Of a stretch of DNA of 32,225 nt, positions 1 through 7,335 are shown in pieces. Numbering within the stretch: the first letter of the stretch is position 1; every line of letters begins with the position of its first letter. Location: positions 1 through 32,225 of the forward strand of contig NZ_JACVVD010000025.1 of assembly GCF_014534655.1 (NCBI RefSeq), given 5' to 3'. A model generated the notes under the pieces. That model was not told the DNA's origin, ran no database searches, and saw only the letters and a program-made list of their open reading frames with translations. Source of the DNA: Paenibacillus sedimenti (lineage in GTDB: Bacteria; Bacillota; Bacilli; Paenibacillales; NBRC-103111). The translations under genes were made by a program, and so were the position numbers.

Positions 1-23
1 AACCACAAACGAATAAAGGCAAA

Positions 24-63
24 ACTAAAAGGCATGAGCCCGGTACGGTACCGGACTCATGCC
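24..63 (-). terminator. intrinsic terminator-like hairpin
   Basis: A long inverted repeat (arms GGCATGAGcCCGGTAC and its near-perfect complement, one mismatch) is followed on the minus strand by TTTTAGTTTTG. This is the shape of a Rho-independent terminator for minus-strand transcription leaving the decayed genes at 169-500. On the plus strand no T run follows. Confidence 0.6.
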
Positions 64-124
64 CTAGAAGCTGCCTAACAATATACTGTCTAACTTTTTG
101 GGGTCACTTCACGAGGCAAGCTCC

Positions 125-153
125 TTCACTATCGTTCCTCGTTAGTTCAATAA
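125..153. repeat. cassette-associated repeat, right half only (site S1)
   Basis: TTCACTATCGTTCCTCGTTAG followed by TTCAATAA matches the right-hand box of the dispersed repeat (consensus CTATCGTTCCCCGTTAGC plus TCAA). It lies 16 bases past the stop codon of the minus-strand DUF2716-like fragment, the same position relative to a gene 3' end as the complete sites. No convincing left-hand box or central palindrome is next to it. Confidence 0.65.
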
Positions 154-168
154 GCATCGGTCAATATC

Positions 169-371
169 TTAGCCACGTAGCAACACTTTGTGAAGCATAA
201 GCGGATTATCATTTAACAAATAGCTAATTAGCCTTTCTCCGTAGATTGTCATTGTTTCTTCCCATGGGGACCTAAAATTCCCCATGAAAAATCCCTTGTT
301 AGAAAGAAATGATAATCGCCATCTGGATAAATTGAAATTATCCAATCGCCATTATCCACCCTCCATGGCAC
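169..371 (-). pseudogene. DUF2716-like protein, C-terminal fragment with frameshift
   Basis: The minus strand encodes WIISIYPDGDYHFFLTRDF then SWGILG, then continues one frame over as EETMTIYGERLISYLLND to a stop at 169. Joined, this has the order of the C-terminal part of DUF2716 proteins (PDGDYxFFxxxDFxxGxLGHPW, then a conserved IxGxxLI segment); that family call is from memory. The frame changes at the GGTCCCCATGG stretch near 265, where one missing base would restore GHPWEE. No start codon or N-terminal half is present: upstream the frame runs into a different fragment. Neighbouring repeats suggest it was once a cassette gene. It should be non-functional as given. Confidence 0.55.
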
Positions 372-500
372 GTGTCTTGGAAATTCCAGTCATTTCAAAT
401 GAAGGCTTTGCTTTCCCTGCTTCAATTTCATTTAAAGTTCCTTGTGCAATGCCTACTAAACGGTCTTTGTTTGTAAGGGTTATTAGACTAACGTACCCCC
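352..500 (-). pseudogene. XRE-type helix-turn-helix fragment
   Basis: A minus-strand frame reads DRLVGIAQGTLNEIEAGKAK then PSFEM before running out of homology and stopping at 352. The pattern (G-I-x-Q-G-T-L-x-E-I-E-x-G-K-x-K-P-S) is the recognition-helix and C-terminal end of an HTH_3 (Cro/CI) domain. Only about 25 residues of the domain remain, with no start and no partner helices, and the frame overlaps the DUF2716-like fragment. It is a relic, and its original gene cannot be named. Confidence 0.5.
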
Positions 501-529
501 TTACTTTTATACTTTAAATTTAGCAATTT

Positions 530-985
530 CTAAACGTTATAATTAAATTTGTTATTAATAAGTTTGCTCCATCTTTTTTGTCTCAACCTATAAAATATAT
601 GAGCAAACAATACAATAAAAATTGTTAATATACCTGCATTTATATCTATTGTATCAGCATAAAGAGTTTTGTTGTTTCCAATATCTTTTAGGTATATATT
701 GTGGTCCCATTTTTTTATTAACTTACTATAACCATTATCTCTAATATGTTTAATGTCGTTATCAACAGAAATTACTATCCATTGTTTACCGAATGGTATA
801 AATCCTAGAATATACATTTTAAGAAGATACCTACCTTCTTTCCATACTTCTGGGAGAGGATGTATTGGTAACTGCACAAATTTTACAAGTGGTTTTCCTA
901 TATAAATGAGAGATTTAGTTTTTCTTACTTCTTTAAATAATTCATCTGCATCACAGTTGAAAACCGACATCACTTTAACCAACAT
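530..985 (-). CDS. SRPBCC-like hypothetical protein with C-terminal hydrophobic segment
   Basis: A 151-residue protein starting MLVKVMSVFNCDADELF. The N-terminal two thirds (residues 5-110) have the alternating strand pattern and IRDNGYSKLIKKWDH-type core of Bacillales proteins related to the SRPBCC/polyketide-cyclase fold. Residues about 115-135 (INAGILTIFIVLFAHIFYRL) look like a single hydrophobic or buried helix, followed by a basic tail. No catalytic motif is visible. The gene is AT-rich, on the same strand as its neighbours and followed upstream by repeat S2, so it fits the one-gene-per-unit layout. Its role is unknown and the fold assignment is from memory. Confidence 0.6.
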   Translation of the reverse strand: MLVKVMSVFNCDADELFKEVRKTKSLIYIGKPLVKFVQLPIHPLPEVWKEGRYLLKMYILGFIPFGKQWIVISVDNDIKHIRDNGYSKLIKKWDHNIYLKDIGNNKTLYADTIDINAGILTIFIVLFAHIFYRLRQKRWSKLINNKFNYNV

Positions 986-1130
986 ATCTCAGTCCCTCCT
1001 TAATACCCTCTTAATTGAAGAAACGCACCCGCTAAATTAATAAGACCTGAAAAAAACCACCACAACTGAAGCATAAACCTAATATCGGGACCTAATATTT
1101 TAGATTTCGATATCAATTCATTTTTTCCTC

Positions 1131-1220
1131 TTCAACTAAGCTGCACGTTACTTCAACGATCGGGGCAGATCGATGCGGCACCTGCTCCCGTCATTCACTT
1201 TCTTTTTTCGTTCTATTAAA
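1131..1220. repeat. cassette-associated repeat site S2
   Basis: Left box TTCAACTAAGCTGCACGTTA then CTTCAACGA at 1131-1159. A weak central palindrome (CGGGGCAG ... CTGCTCCCG, 1161-1190) follows, then a degenerate right box TTCACTTTCTTTTTTCGTTC at 1194-1213 running to 1220. The right box ends about 11 bases before the stop of the histidine phosphatase gene. Confidence 0.65.
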
Positions 1221-1231
1221 AAGCTCTTTTT

Positions 1232-1765
1232 TCATTGGAATTCATACTCTTTCAATTCACAATTTCCAATATGAAAATGATAAAACTCTTTGTTCGTCTG
1301 CTCATTAAAATAGGCATTAATTACTCTACAGACGCCACCATGGGTTACAATTAGAACATTCTGATTTCTATATTTTTCTTTTATTTCATCAAGTACATTA
1401 AAAATTCTTTGTGCAACTTGTAAAATCGACTCACCGCTATACAGCTTACTTGGAAAATGTCGTTTTGCTTCTTTAAAATTTTCATTGTCTCGATTAATTC
1501 CTTCAAATTCCCCGTAGTCCTGCTCTATAAGTCTGTTATCAATTACGATATCTTTACTGATCGAACTTGAAAGTATTTCAGCCGTTTTAACTGCTCTAGA
1601 CAAGGGTGATGTTATTATGATATTAATTTGTTTCTCATGTAATATTTTTGATAGTTCCTCTGCTTGCTTTTCACCTTTATCCGTTAATTGGACATCAGTC
1701 TTTCCACAAACTCGATTTTCATAATTCCATTCAGTCTGACCATGTCTCACAACATATAGTTTCAA
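1232..1765 (-). CDS. histidine phosphatase family protein (phosphoglycerate mutase-like)
   Basis: The protein has the hallmarks of the branch-1 histidine phosphatases: the phosphate pocket VVRHGQTEWN at its N-terminus (catalytic His in RHG), SPLSRAVKTAEIL, the acid-loop region EQDYGEFEG and the second histidine in VTHGG. It is about 177 residues, typical of GpmB/CobC-like members, and probably acts on a small phosphomonoester in the cytoplasm. The substrate cannot be read from sequence. I chose the TTG at 1765 (LKLYVVRHG) because GGAG lies about eight bases upstream; an ATG ten codons earlier has no good ribosome site and would add an atypical N-terminus. The gene sits between sites S2 and S3. 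Confidence 0.85.
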   Translation of the reverse strand: MKLYVVRHGQTEWNYENRVCGKTDVQLTDKGEKQAEELSKILHEKQINIIITSPLSRAVKTAEILSSSISKDIVIDNRLIEQDYGEFEGINRDNENFKEAKRHFPSKLYSGESILQVAQRIFNVLDEIKEKYRNQNVLIVTHGGVCRVINAYFNEQTNKEFYHFHIGNCELKEYEFQ

Positions 1766-1842
1766 ACAATCATCTCCAAAATATTTGAATATCATTATTG
1801 ATATTCGACGGGCGGATTAATGTAACCTGCCCTGTTGTTGTA

Positions 1843-1934
1843 GAAATCTGTCCGTTAACGTAATGAAGCTGCCGATCGTGCCGGCAGCTTCATTCATTGA
1901 TGCTTATTCAACTATAGTTTCCGTTAGTTGAACG
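1843..1934. repeat. cassette-associated repeat site S3
   Basis: Left box AATCTGTCCGTTAACGTAAT at 1845-1864. A perfect central palindrome AAGCTGCCG-atcgtgc-CGGCAGCTT (1866-1890) follows, then right box TTCAACTATAGTTTCCGTTA then GTTGAACG at 1907-1934. The stop codon of the next minus-strand frame (1908-1910) lies inside the right box. Confidence 0.8.
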
Positions 1935-2087
1935 TTCAAACTCTTTATGCTTCAATTCGAAATCATCTGATACTTCATTTCCTTCTATATAGCTAGACGT
2001 AATGATCAGCGCCCTAGTGGCTCGAAGTATTGAATTATCCGTTGTTTCCCTGCGCGGGTGCCCTCGTTTTCTAATATTCTCACTCAA
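1908..2087 (-). CDS. small hypothetical ORF (59 aa), stop codon inside repeat
   Basis: A 59-residue open frame with a TTG start at 2087 and a TGA contributed by repeat S3. The composition (RKRGHPRRETTDNSI, then ATRALIITSSYIEGNE, ending ERSTNGNYS) looks like coding sequence, with a basic N-terminus. The start has no clear Shine-Dalgarno, and the last nine residues are encoded by the repeat itself. It may be the 3' remnant of a longer cassette gene whose beginning was lost. I do not recognise the family. It is reported because its position relative to the repeat copies the pattern of the intact units. Confidence 0.35.
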   Translation of the reverse strand: MSENIRKRGHPRRETTDNSILRATRALIITSSYIEGNEVSDDFELKHKEFERSTNGNYS

Positions 2088-2136
2088 TGGAATTCGAACT
2101 CACTATCATTAAATACTATACAGTATTATAAATTAA

Positions 2137-2160
2137 TTTAGCGAGATTGTAGCTCAACTT
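2137..2160. repeat. degenerate right-hand repeat box
   Basis: TTTAGCGAGATTGTAGCTCA then AC aligns with the right box (CTATCGTTCCCCGTTAGC plus TCAAC). It ends one base before the stop of the truncated hydrolase gene, the usual place for the box. Several substitutions make this a remnant. Confidence 0.4.
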
Positions 2161-2586
2161 CTAATGATTTATACGCTGTTTAATAAAATCAAGCATTTTA
2201 TCAAAATTTTTAAAGGCATATTCATTACTAAGTGAGCTTTCATAACCGTGCCCAAGTTTAGCTGCACTTCTATCGTAGTAGTTAAATACATGGGTGATAT
2301 CTAGTTCTGTCATACGCTTCTCCAAATCTACGGCCTGATCGGTAAAGGTCGCATCATTACCGTCCGTAATAAATGAAGGAGGGAAATCTGAAATCATATG
2401 TGAAATAACATTTGATTGATCCACTTGAGAACTGTTCCTCAGGTTATTTGTATCAAAATAAATTCTTCCAAGGGACCCAAAGACAGTGTTAGTAAACAAG
2501 ACGCCCGTCTTGTCAAAACGAGATAGTATGGATTCGTTTAAATAACACCAATTGGTTTCGTTTTGAATTTTATAACACCATTAGGT
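2161..2586 (-). pseudogene. alpha/beta-hydrolase (esterase-like), N-terminally truncated
   Basis: The C-terminal 110 residues include DFPPSFITDGNDATFTDQA and ELDITHVFNYYDRSAAKLGH followed by a terminal helix (FDKMLDFIKQ). This is the end of an alpha/beta-hydrolase of the carboxylesterase/lipase type, with the acidic triad residue region (TDGND) and the catalytic histidine (LGHGY) present. The nucleophile elbow GxSxG and everything before it are absent. In frame, the reading continues upstream to about 2586 through non-family residues (NETNWCYLNESI) and then hits a stop, so no natural start exists. It is a decayed cassette gene. Confidence 0.6.
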
Positions 2587-2701
2587 GTTGCGTCAAGCGG
2601 CATTTTGATAATTCCATGAATCGTATCCGGTTAGCTTAAAATATCTTGTTTACTCCAAAACTTCTTATTACTTGTTCTATCACAATTAATAACTCTCACC
2701 A
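2587..2701. other. debris between units, with a possible right-box remnant
   Basis: The stretch AATCGTATCCGGTTAGCTTA (2619-2640) resembles the right box of the repeat. Minus-strand frame 2638-2703 begins behind a strong GGGGAGG site with GTG, reads VINCDRTSNKKFWSKQDIL and stops inside that remnant after 22 codons. This looks like the head of a lost cassette gene joined directly to a repeat. No family is recognised. Confidence 0.3.
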
Positions 2702-2793
2702 AATTATCCTCCCCGTTACTTCAACGGAAGACGGCAACCGGTCGTCTGGCCGGCTGCCGTCTGTTATTGAGCTATCGTTTCCGTTAGCTCAAC
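2702..2793. repeat. cassette-associated repeat site S4
   Basis: Left box AATTATCCTCCCCGTTACTT then CAACGG (2702-2726). The central palindrome is AGACGGCAaCCGG ... CCGGCTGCCGTCT (2728-2762), and the right box TTGAGCTATCGTTTCCGTTA then GCTCAAC ends at 2793. The next minus-strand stop codon (2796-2798) follows directly. Confidence 0.8.
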
Positions 2794-2795
2794 AA

Positions 2796-2937
2796 TCAAT
2801 TTTCTAATAAAGTCGGGTCAAACCAAACATCCTCATAATCATTAGCAATTAAAAATCTCCAGCCAGGTGCTAATCCCAGATATTTCTTAATATCTGATCT
2901 CCATTCATCAATATGTTCTACGTGTAAGGGAGCAAAG
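2796..2937 (-). pseudogene. C-terminal fragment of a small hypothetical (possibly immunity-type) protein
   Basis: Forty-odd residues ending in a natural stop: HVEHIDEWRSDIKKYLGLAP, then GWRFLIANDYEDVWFDPTLL. The W-rich strand pattern resembles small immunity-type proteins (DUF2185/Imm33-like), but I cannot confirm this. The frame stops immediately upstream at about 2937, where it abuts the recombinase fragment, so the first half was replaced. It ends against repeat S4 in the normal cassette position. Confidence 0.4.
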
Positions 2938-2948
2938 AATCAGGGTCT

Positions 2949-3250
2949 TCAGATGCGATCCTTGCCGCCCTTTCCATTATTGATGCGAACCTGACAGTAA
3001 TGAAAATCAATATCCGTCAGCCGAATATTGATTAATTCGCTGACGCGGATACCAGTATACATGAGCGTCTTGACAATCATCATATCCTGGAATTTTTTCG
3101 ACTTCCAGACAACCTCGTAATAACGCTTGAGCTCCTCCTCAGTTGGAATTTTTGATTTCTCTACTTTCTTGACATTTGTCCAAGCTTTGGTTTCGTCAAA
3201 TTCTGGACGACCCCTTACATCAAAATGGCCATGATCGCCTACTACGAAGA
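2949..3250 (-). pseudogene. tyrosine recombinase (phage integrase family) fragment
   Basis: The frame reads IPTEEELKRYYEVV, then MMIVKTLMYTGIRVSELINI with the first catalytic Arg in TGIRVSEL, then RLTDIDFHYCQVRI and GKGGKDR, and stops at 2949. This is the start of the catalytic domain of an XerC/D-type recombinase. The later H-x-x-R and nucleophile Tyr are missing. Upstream the same frame continues as VFVVGDHGHFDVRGRPEF, which looks like part of an alkaline-phosphatase-superfamily enzyme instead of a core-binding domain. The piece is therefore probably a chimera of two gene fragments. It is the only recombinase trace near the cassette-like units and is dead as given. Confidence 0.6.
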
Positions 3251-3259
3251 CTTAAACTA

Positions 3260-3284
3260 AAAAAGCGTCAAAGAGACGCTTTTT
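3260..3284. terminator. bidirectional terminator hairpin
   Basis: AAAAAGCGTC-aaaga-GACGCTTTTT is a clean stem-loop with A/T runs on both sides. On the minus strand it lies just after the stop of the small membrane gene at 3295 and would end the murG-side transcript. Confidence 0.75.
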
Positions 3285-3294
3285 GTCTTGTCTG

Positions 3295-3541
3295 CTAACC
3301 TTGTTGTCTAAAATCCCAATAAATCCCTCTGTCATAAAGTTTGACGCCAAAGAGTCGGATTAGAGCAAAGATCAGAAAACCTACCAAAATCCCCGTCATA
3401 TCCCGCGAACATTGTCCGTCAGAAACCTCGCAACAGCAGATAAAGCATCCAACCAATAGGAATAAAAATCAGGATATTGGCCAAGTATGACAATCGCCTA
3501 TCCGATTTCGCGAAATCAGGACGTTTAGCTATACGTTTCAA
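3295..3541 (-). pseudogene. small two-helix membrane protein gene, frameshifted
   Basis: The first frame, with TTG at 3541 overlapping the end of murG, encodes a basic start and a membrane helix (SYLANILIFIPIGWMLYLLL, then RGF) and stops. One frame over the sequence resumes as SRDMTGILVGFLIFALIRLF then GVKLYDRGIYWDFRQQ and ends at 3295. Joined, this gives a protein of about 80 residues with two transmembrane helices and a conserved-looking aromatic tail. A one-base indel near 3410 separates the halves. I do not recognise the family. The overlap with murG suggests one transcript. Confidence 0.45.
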
Positions 3542-4585
3542 TCAGCTTGACAATCGTTTCTACCGCATTCGTTTCATTGCGGGATGACATGGCTTCTTTG
3601 TAGGCTTCACGCTTCGCATAGAGCGTTTCAACACGTTCAGCGAGGGATTCGGAGGTTAGCTCTTCTTCCGGAAGCACATCGGCGTAGCCGGCCTTTTGGA
3701 ACGATTTAGCATTTAAAATTTGATCGCCTCTGCTCGCCTGCAGCGAGAGTGGAATGAGAAGCATCGGCTTTTCCAATAAGAGAAATTCATAAATCGAAGT
3801 GGCTCCCGCCCGGGAAATCACCAAATCCGACATCGCCATGACATCCGGAAGCTCGTCAAAAATATATTCGAATTGTTTGTACCCTCTCTTGCCGGAGAGA
3901 TCTTGGGAGACATTGCCATTGCCGCAAATATGTACAATTTGGAATTGCGCAAGCAACCTGTCTAGATTATCCCTGACGGCCTGGTTAATAACTTGAGAGC
4001 CAAGACTGCCGCCCATGATCAGAATAACAGGCTTCTGGGAATGAAAATCACAGAGGTAATAGCCTTTTGAAGCTTTCCCGTTTAAAATTCCCTCACGAAT
4101 CGGAAGTCCCGTTAAAATCGCTTTTTGATCCTGCACATGCTGCATCGATTCCGGAAACGTGACACAAACCTTCGTTGCAAAAGGAATCGAAATTTTGTTG
4201 GCAAGTCCCGGCGTCGTATCTGACTCATGGATAATGACCGGGATCTTGTTCATCCGGCTTCCAAGAACGACCGGGACGGAAACGAACCCGCCTTTCGAAA
4301 AAACGATGGCGGGCTTCAACCGACGTAATAATCTATAAGACTCGTAAACACCTTTAATGACTCTGAATGGATCTTTGAAATTTTTGAGATCGAATATCTG
4401 CGCAATTTCCCGGAGGAAATCGGATAAAAAGGAACGCCTTCGCGCTCGATAATTTCTTTCTCGATACCGGTGGCTGAACCGATGTAGCGGACTTCCCAGC
4501 CTAATTGCTGAAGCTTGTTCATCAGCGCGATGTTCGGCGTGACGTGTCCCGCCGAACCTCCTCCGGTAAAGACGATGGTTTTCAT
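3525..4585 (-). pseudogene. murG: murG (lipid II-forming GlcNAc transferase), single frameshift
   Basis: MurG transfers GlcNAc from UDP-GlcNAc to lipid I at the inner membrane face. Residues 1-64 start MKTIVFTGGGSAGHVTPNIA (glycine-rich loop) from the ATG at 4585 and end GKLRRY. The rest is one frame over from FDLKNFKDPF, with HESDTTPGLAN, VILIMGGSLGSQ and SRAGATSIYEFLLLEKPMLL, ending at 3525. Joined length is about 353 residues, normal for the family. The shift is one missing T at 4393/4394 (TAT-TTC expected, TATTC seen). The spoVE tail lies six bases upstream, copying the dcw-cluster order spoVE-murG, but murB does not follow. If the indel is real, the copy is dead. Confidence 0.85.
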
Positions 4586-4591
4586 TCCATG

Positions 4592-4930
4592 TCACCTCGA
4601 ATAACGGGATATATTAAGCAGGATGCCGATCGATGTCAACATAAGCGTCAATGATGACCCTCCCGTACTTATGAGCGGCAGTGTAATGCCCGTGACCGGG
4701 AACATCCCGATCACTACGCCGATGTTAATGATGACTTGCACAGCAATCATGCCGATAATGCCGACGGCGATGAGGCTGGCGAACGTATCAGGGGCCGTAA
4801 TGGCCGCCCTCATGCCTCTCCACACGAGAATCGTAAAGAGCAGGAGCACCAGCGTACCGCCGATAAAGCCAAGCTCCTCGGCAATTAGCTGGATGCCATG
4901 GATAGTTGTACCAGTTACTATAGGGGCAGC
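4592..4930 (-). pseudogene. SpoVE/FtsW-type SEDS protein, C-terminal fragment
   Basis: The frame carries the SEDS C-terminal block: LIAEELGFIGGTLVLLLFT, then INIGVVIGMFPVTGITLPLI, STGGSSLTLML and ILLNISRYSR, ending at 4592. These are the last three or so membrane helices of SpoVE/FtsW, the lipid II polymerases of spore cortex or septum. Upstream of about 4885 the reading stays open but loses homology (IVTGTTIHGIQ), and no start with a ribosome site is present, so roughly the first 270 residues are missing. The break lies between here and the gntR gene. Proximity to murG shows the pair came from a dcw-type locus. Confidence 0.75.
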
Positions 4931-4951
4931 GGCAGCGTACAGTGAAATGTT

Positions 4952-5641
4952 TCATTTTACCGACTGCAAATCGTTCTCGACCTGGGCGAGATGCTTCGCC
5001 ATCGTCGCTGCGGCCAGCTTCGGATCTCTGTCGCGGATCGCTTCGAACAGCTTCTTGTGCTCCTCAAACAGCTTGCCGGCCGTATCCTTCCCGCTGTAGA
5101 GCCATAGCTTGCGGCTGTCCTTGATGGTGCGGAACATCGCCGCGGAAATGTGCGTCATCATCGTTTCCAGAATCGCGTTGCCAGACGCTTTGGCGATGGC
5201 GAGATGAAAGTTCGTATCGTAAATCTGGCTGATCTCTTCGTTGCCGACGGCGTCGCGCATTTGCCTGATGATTTTGCCCAGCTCTTCGACGTCTTCGGCG
5301 GTCCGGTGCTTGGCTGCCAGCTCGGCCGCTCCGACCTCGAGGATCTTACGCACCTGGAGCACCTGCGACAGCTCGGCGTTCGAATTCTGTAGCGATTCCA
5401 GCACGGCCAGCGGCTCAAGCCCTGGTCTCTTGACGTACGTGCCTCCGCCCTGCCGGGATTCGACCAGACCAAGCGCCTTCAGATGGCTGAGCGCCTCGCG
5501 CACCGTCGAGCGTCCAACACGGTACTGCGCCGCCAGCTGGTCGATTGTGTCGAGCTTCTCCCCCGGCTTGATCAGTCCCGCTTCGATAATGCGCCGGAGC
5601 TCGTCTGTAATGATTTCGTAATTCTTCTTCTGTAAATTCAT
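4952..5641 (-). CDS. GntR family regulator, FadR subfamily
   Basis: A 229-residue protein. Residues about 5-70 form a winged helix-turn-helix (ELRRIIEAGLIKPGEKLD, then VGRSTVREALSHLKALGLVE and the wing RQGGGTYV). Residues 80-225 form an all-helical FCD effector domain with the metal/ligand pattern (YDTNFHLAIAKASGN, FEEHKKLFEAI, AKHLAQVENDL). FadR-type members usually sense small organic acids and repress catabolic genes; the ligand is unknown. The ATG at 5641 lies four bases after the vanX stop and has no Shine-Dalgarno, so its original leader seems to have been cut away at the van junction. It is GC-richer than the cassette genes. Confidence 0.85.
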   Translation of the reverse strand: MNLQKKNYEIITDELRRIIEAGLIKPGEKLDTIDQLAAQYRVGRSTVREALSHLKALGLVESRQGGGTYVKRPGLEPLAVLESLQNSNAELSQVLQVRKILEVGAAELAAKHRTAEDVEELGKIIRQMRDAVGNEEISQIYDTNFHLAIAKASGNAILETMMTHISAAMFRTIKDSRKLWLYSGKDTAGKLFEEHKKLFEAIRDRDPKLAAATMAKHLAQVENDLQSVK

Positions 5642-5644
5642 GGG

Positions 5645-6298
5645 TTATTTTACTATTAGACAATTTTTCAACAAAAACTTTTCACTGTCCAGTGATATAG
5701 GAAAATCAAAATAGGTACTGGGATATGGCTCTTTTTTCAATGAATAATGCCACCATTCACAATCATATGAGTTAAAACCGCTGGACTCCATGATAGAACG
5801 CAATAACCGGCGGTTTTTAGTTTCAGCATTAGTGATTCCCTTAGCGCCGTGATGGGAGATGACATCCATCAGATCAAAATCACCGCCCATCGGAACAAGA
5901 GCGCCGGTATCTGCTCGATAAAGAGTCAGATCAATTGCACTACCACGGCTATGACTCGATTGAGTCGCTACGTAACCCTTCTGAATCATTTCGGAACGGT
6001 TGATATTAGGATAATGCTTTGATTTTGTACGCCCATCTTCAGGCTCTTCAGACCATTGTACAAAGCGATTCACAGCGCGTTGCGGACGATAACCGTCCCA
6101 GAGAAGCAAGCCATACCCGAGATCAGCTGCCTGCTCCTGTGCCACAAGCAGCGCGGCAGCCAATGCATTGGTGCCAACAATACGATTGACTTCATAACCA
6201 TCGACCGGTTTTCCGGTGAAATTGTCCCATGTGGCATACTTAGCATCCCAACGAATTCCGGGGAGAACTTCATCAAGGAACACAAATCCTTTTTCCAT
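5645..6298 (-). CDS. vanX: VanX D-Ala-D-Ala dipeptidase
   Basis: Zinc dipeptidase that destroys D-Ala-D-Ala so that D-Ala-D-Lac enters peptidoglycan. It has 217 residues against about 202 in classical VanX. Zinc ligands and catalytic residues are in the known positions: His116 and Asp123 in SSHSRGSAIDLTL, Glu181 and His184 in EWWHY, and Arg71 in DGYRPQRAV. Family similarity ends at YFDFP (residue 200), after which an unrelated 17-residue tail runs to the stop, indicating a recombination breakpoint at the 3' end. The start ATG is four bases after the ligase stop, as in known van operons. The enzyme itself looks intact. Confidence 0.93.
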   Translation of the reverse strand: MEKGFVFLDEVLPGIRWDAKYATWDNFTGKPVDGYEVNRIVGTNALAAALLVAQEQAADLGYGLLLWDGYRPQRAVNRFVQWSEEPEDGRTKSKHYPNINRSEMIQKGYVATQSSHSRGSAIDLTLYRADTGALVPMGGDFDLMDVISHHGAKGITNAETKNRRLLRSIMESSGFNSYDCEWWHYSLKKEPYPSTYFDFPISLDSEKFLLKNCLIVK

Positions 6299-6302
6299 AT
6301 GC

Positions 6303-7335
6303 TTATCCCTCCATCGCTAATGCAACCACGCGTTCAATCACATCGGCAAGCGTTAAGCCGGCGGCGGCCATCATTCTTGGATAGCGGCTATATGAGGTAC
6401 AACCAGGCATAGTGTTGACTTCATTGAGCACGACTTGCCCGTCTTCCTGTAGAAACATATCCACACGAGCAAGCCCACTACAACCCAAAGCCCGGTAAAT
6501 CAGCTTCGCTGTTTCTTGTACCCGTTTCTTATCCTGATCTGAAATATCGGCTGGAACCTTGATCGTAGAGTTTTCAGAACCGTTCTCCGGATTTTTTTCC
6601 TGATGGATTCTGAAGAAGCCATGTGATAACTGGATTTGATCCACTTCACCAACAAACAAGTCGTTACCGGTTCCGAGCACTGCGCAGCCTACCTCGCTGC
6701 CGGAAATCATTTGCTCAATCAGAATTTTTGTATCATATTGCCTTGCTCTTTCGATGGCTTCTGGCAATTCGTCCAAATTGCTTACCTTACTGACACCAAA
6801 AGACGATCCGGAACGGGCTGGTTTAACAAAGACAGGATAAACAAATTGCCCCGCGTCTGGCATGTCACCTGTGTTGATTGTCAGAAAATCAGGCGTAGCG
6901 ATTCCTGCGTTTCTTACGATCGCATAAGTCAAAGACTTATCCATGCACAGCGCTGAGCTCTGGATAATCGCAGCCTACATAGGGAATGCCGGAAAGCTCC
7001 AACAGTCCCTGCATGGCGCCATCCTCCCCCATTTTTCCATGCAAAACTGGAAACACAATATCCAGGCGGATGATCTTACATTCTCCTTGCTCCAACACAA
7101 TCAACCCGTGGACATTTCTGTCCGGCGACAACATGGCAGGAATGCAATTTCCGCTTTCCCAATTCGCATCAGGATAATCACAGAGCTTCCATCCACCGGC
7201 TTGGGTTATCCCGATGTAAAGCGGATCAAATTTCTCTGGGTCAAGGTTTCTGGCGATCTCCTGTGCGGATTTTATGGAGACAGCATGTTCTTCTGAACAG
7301 CCTCCGAATAAAACGGCAATCTTGAGCTTGGTCAT
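6303..7335 (-). pseudogene. VanA/VanB-type D-Ala:D-Lac ligase, single-base frameshift
   Basis: ATP-grasp ligase making D-Ala-D-Lac, the step giving glycopeptide resistance. The N-terminal frame (LKIAVLFGGCSEEHAVSIKS to GIPYVGCDYPELSA) and the C-terminal frame (CMDKSLTYAIVRNAGIATPD to the end) are separated by one extra base at 6948. Joined, the length is about 343 residues, the same as VanA. The D-lactate-type region is present (SHGFFRIHQE, with the His that favours D-Lac in VanA), as are PVFVKPARSGSSFGV and the metal-binding VLNEVNTMPGCTSYSRYP. Cys follows PG where VanA/VanB have Phe. Unless corrected, the frame ends after 132 codons and no ligase is made. Confidence 0.88.

Noticed and set aside
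284..517. Plus-strand 77-codon frame
   Set aside because: The opposite strand encodes recognisable HTH and DUF2716-like pieces here; the plus frame has no ribosome site or coding character.
2949..3250. Integrase of the cassette system
   Set aside because: Only the first catalytic-domain block of a tyrosine recombinase remains, with a foreign N-terminal sequence and no sign of IntI-specific features.
4623..5621. Several long plus-strand frames opposite spoVE/gntR
   Set aside because: They mirror codons of clearly recognisable minus-strand genes (SEDS tail, GntR) in a GC-rich stretch and lack ribosome sites.
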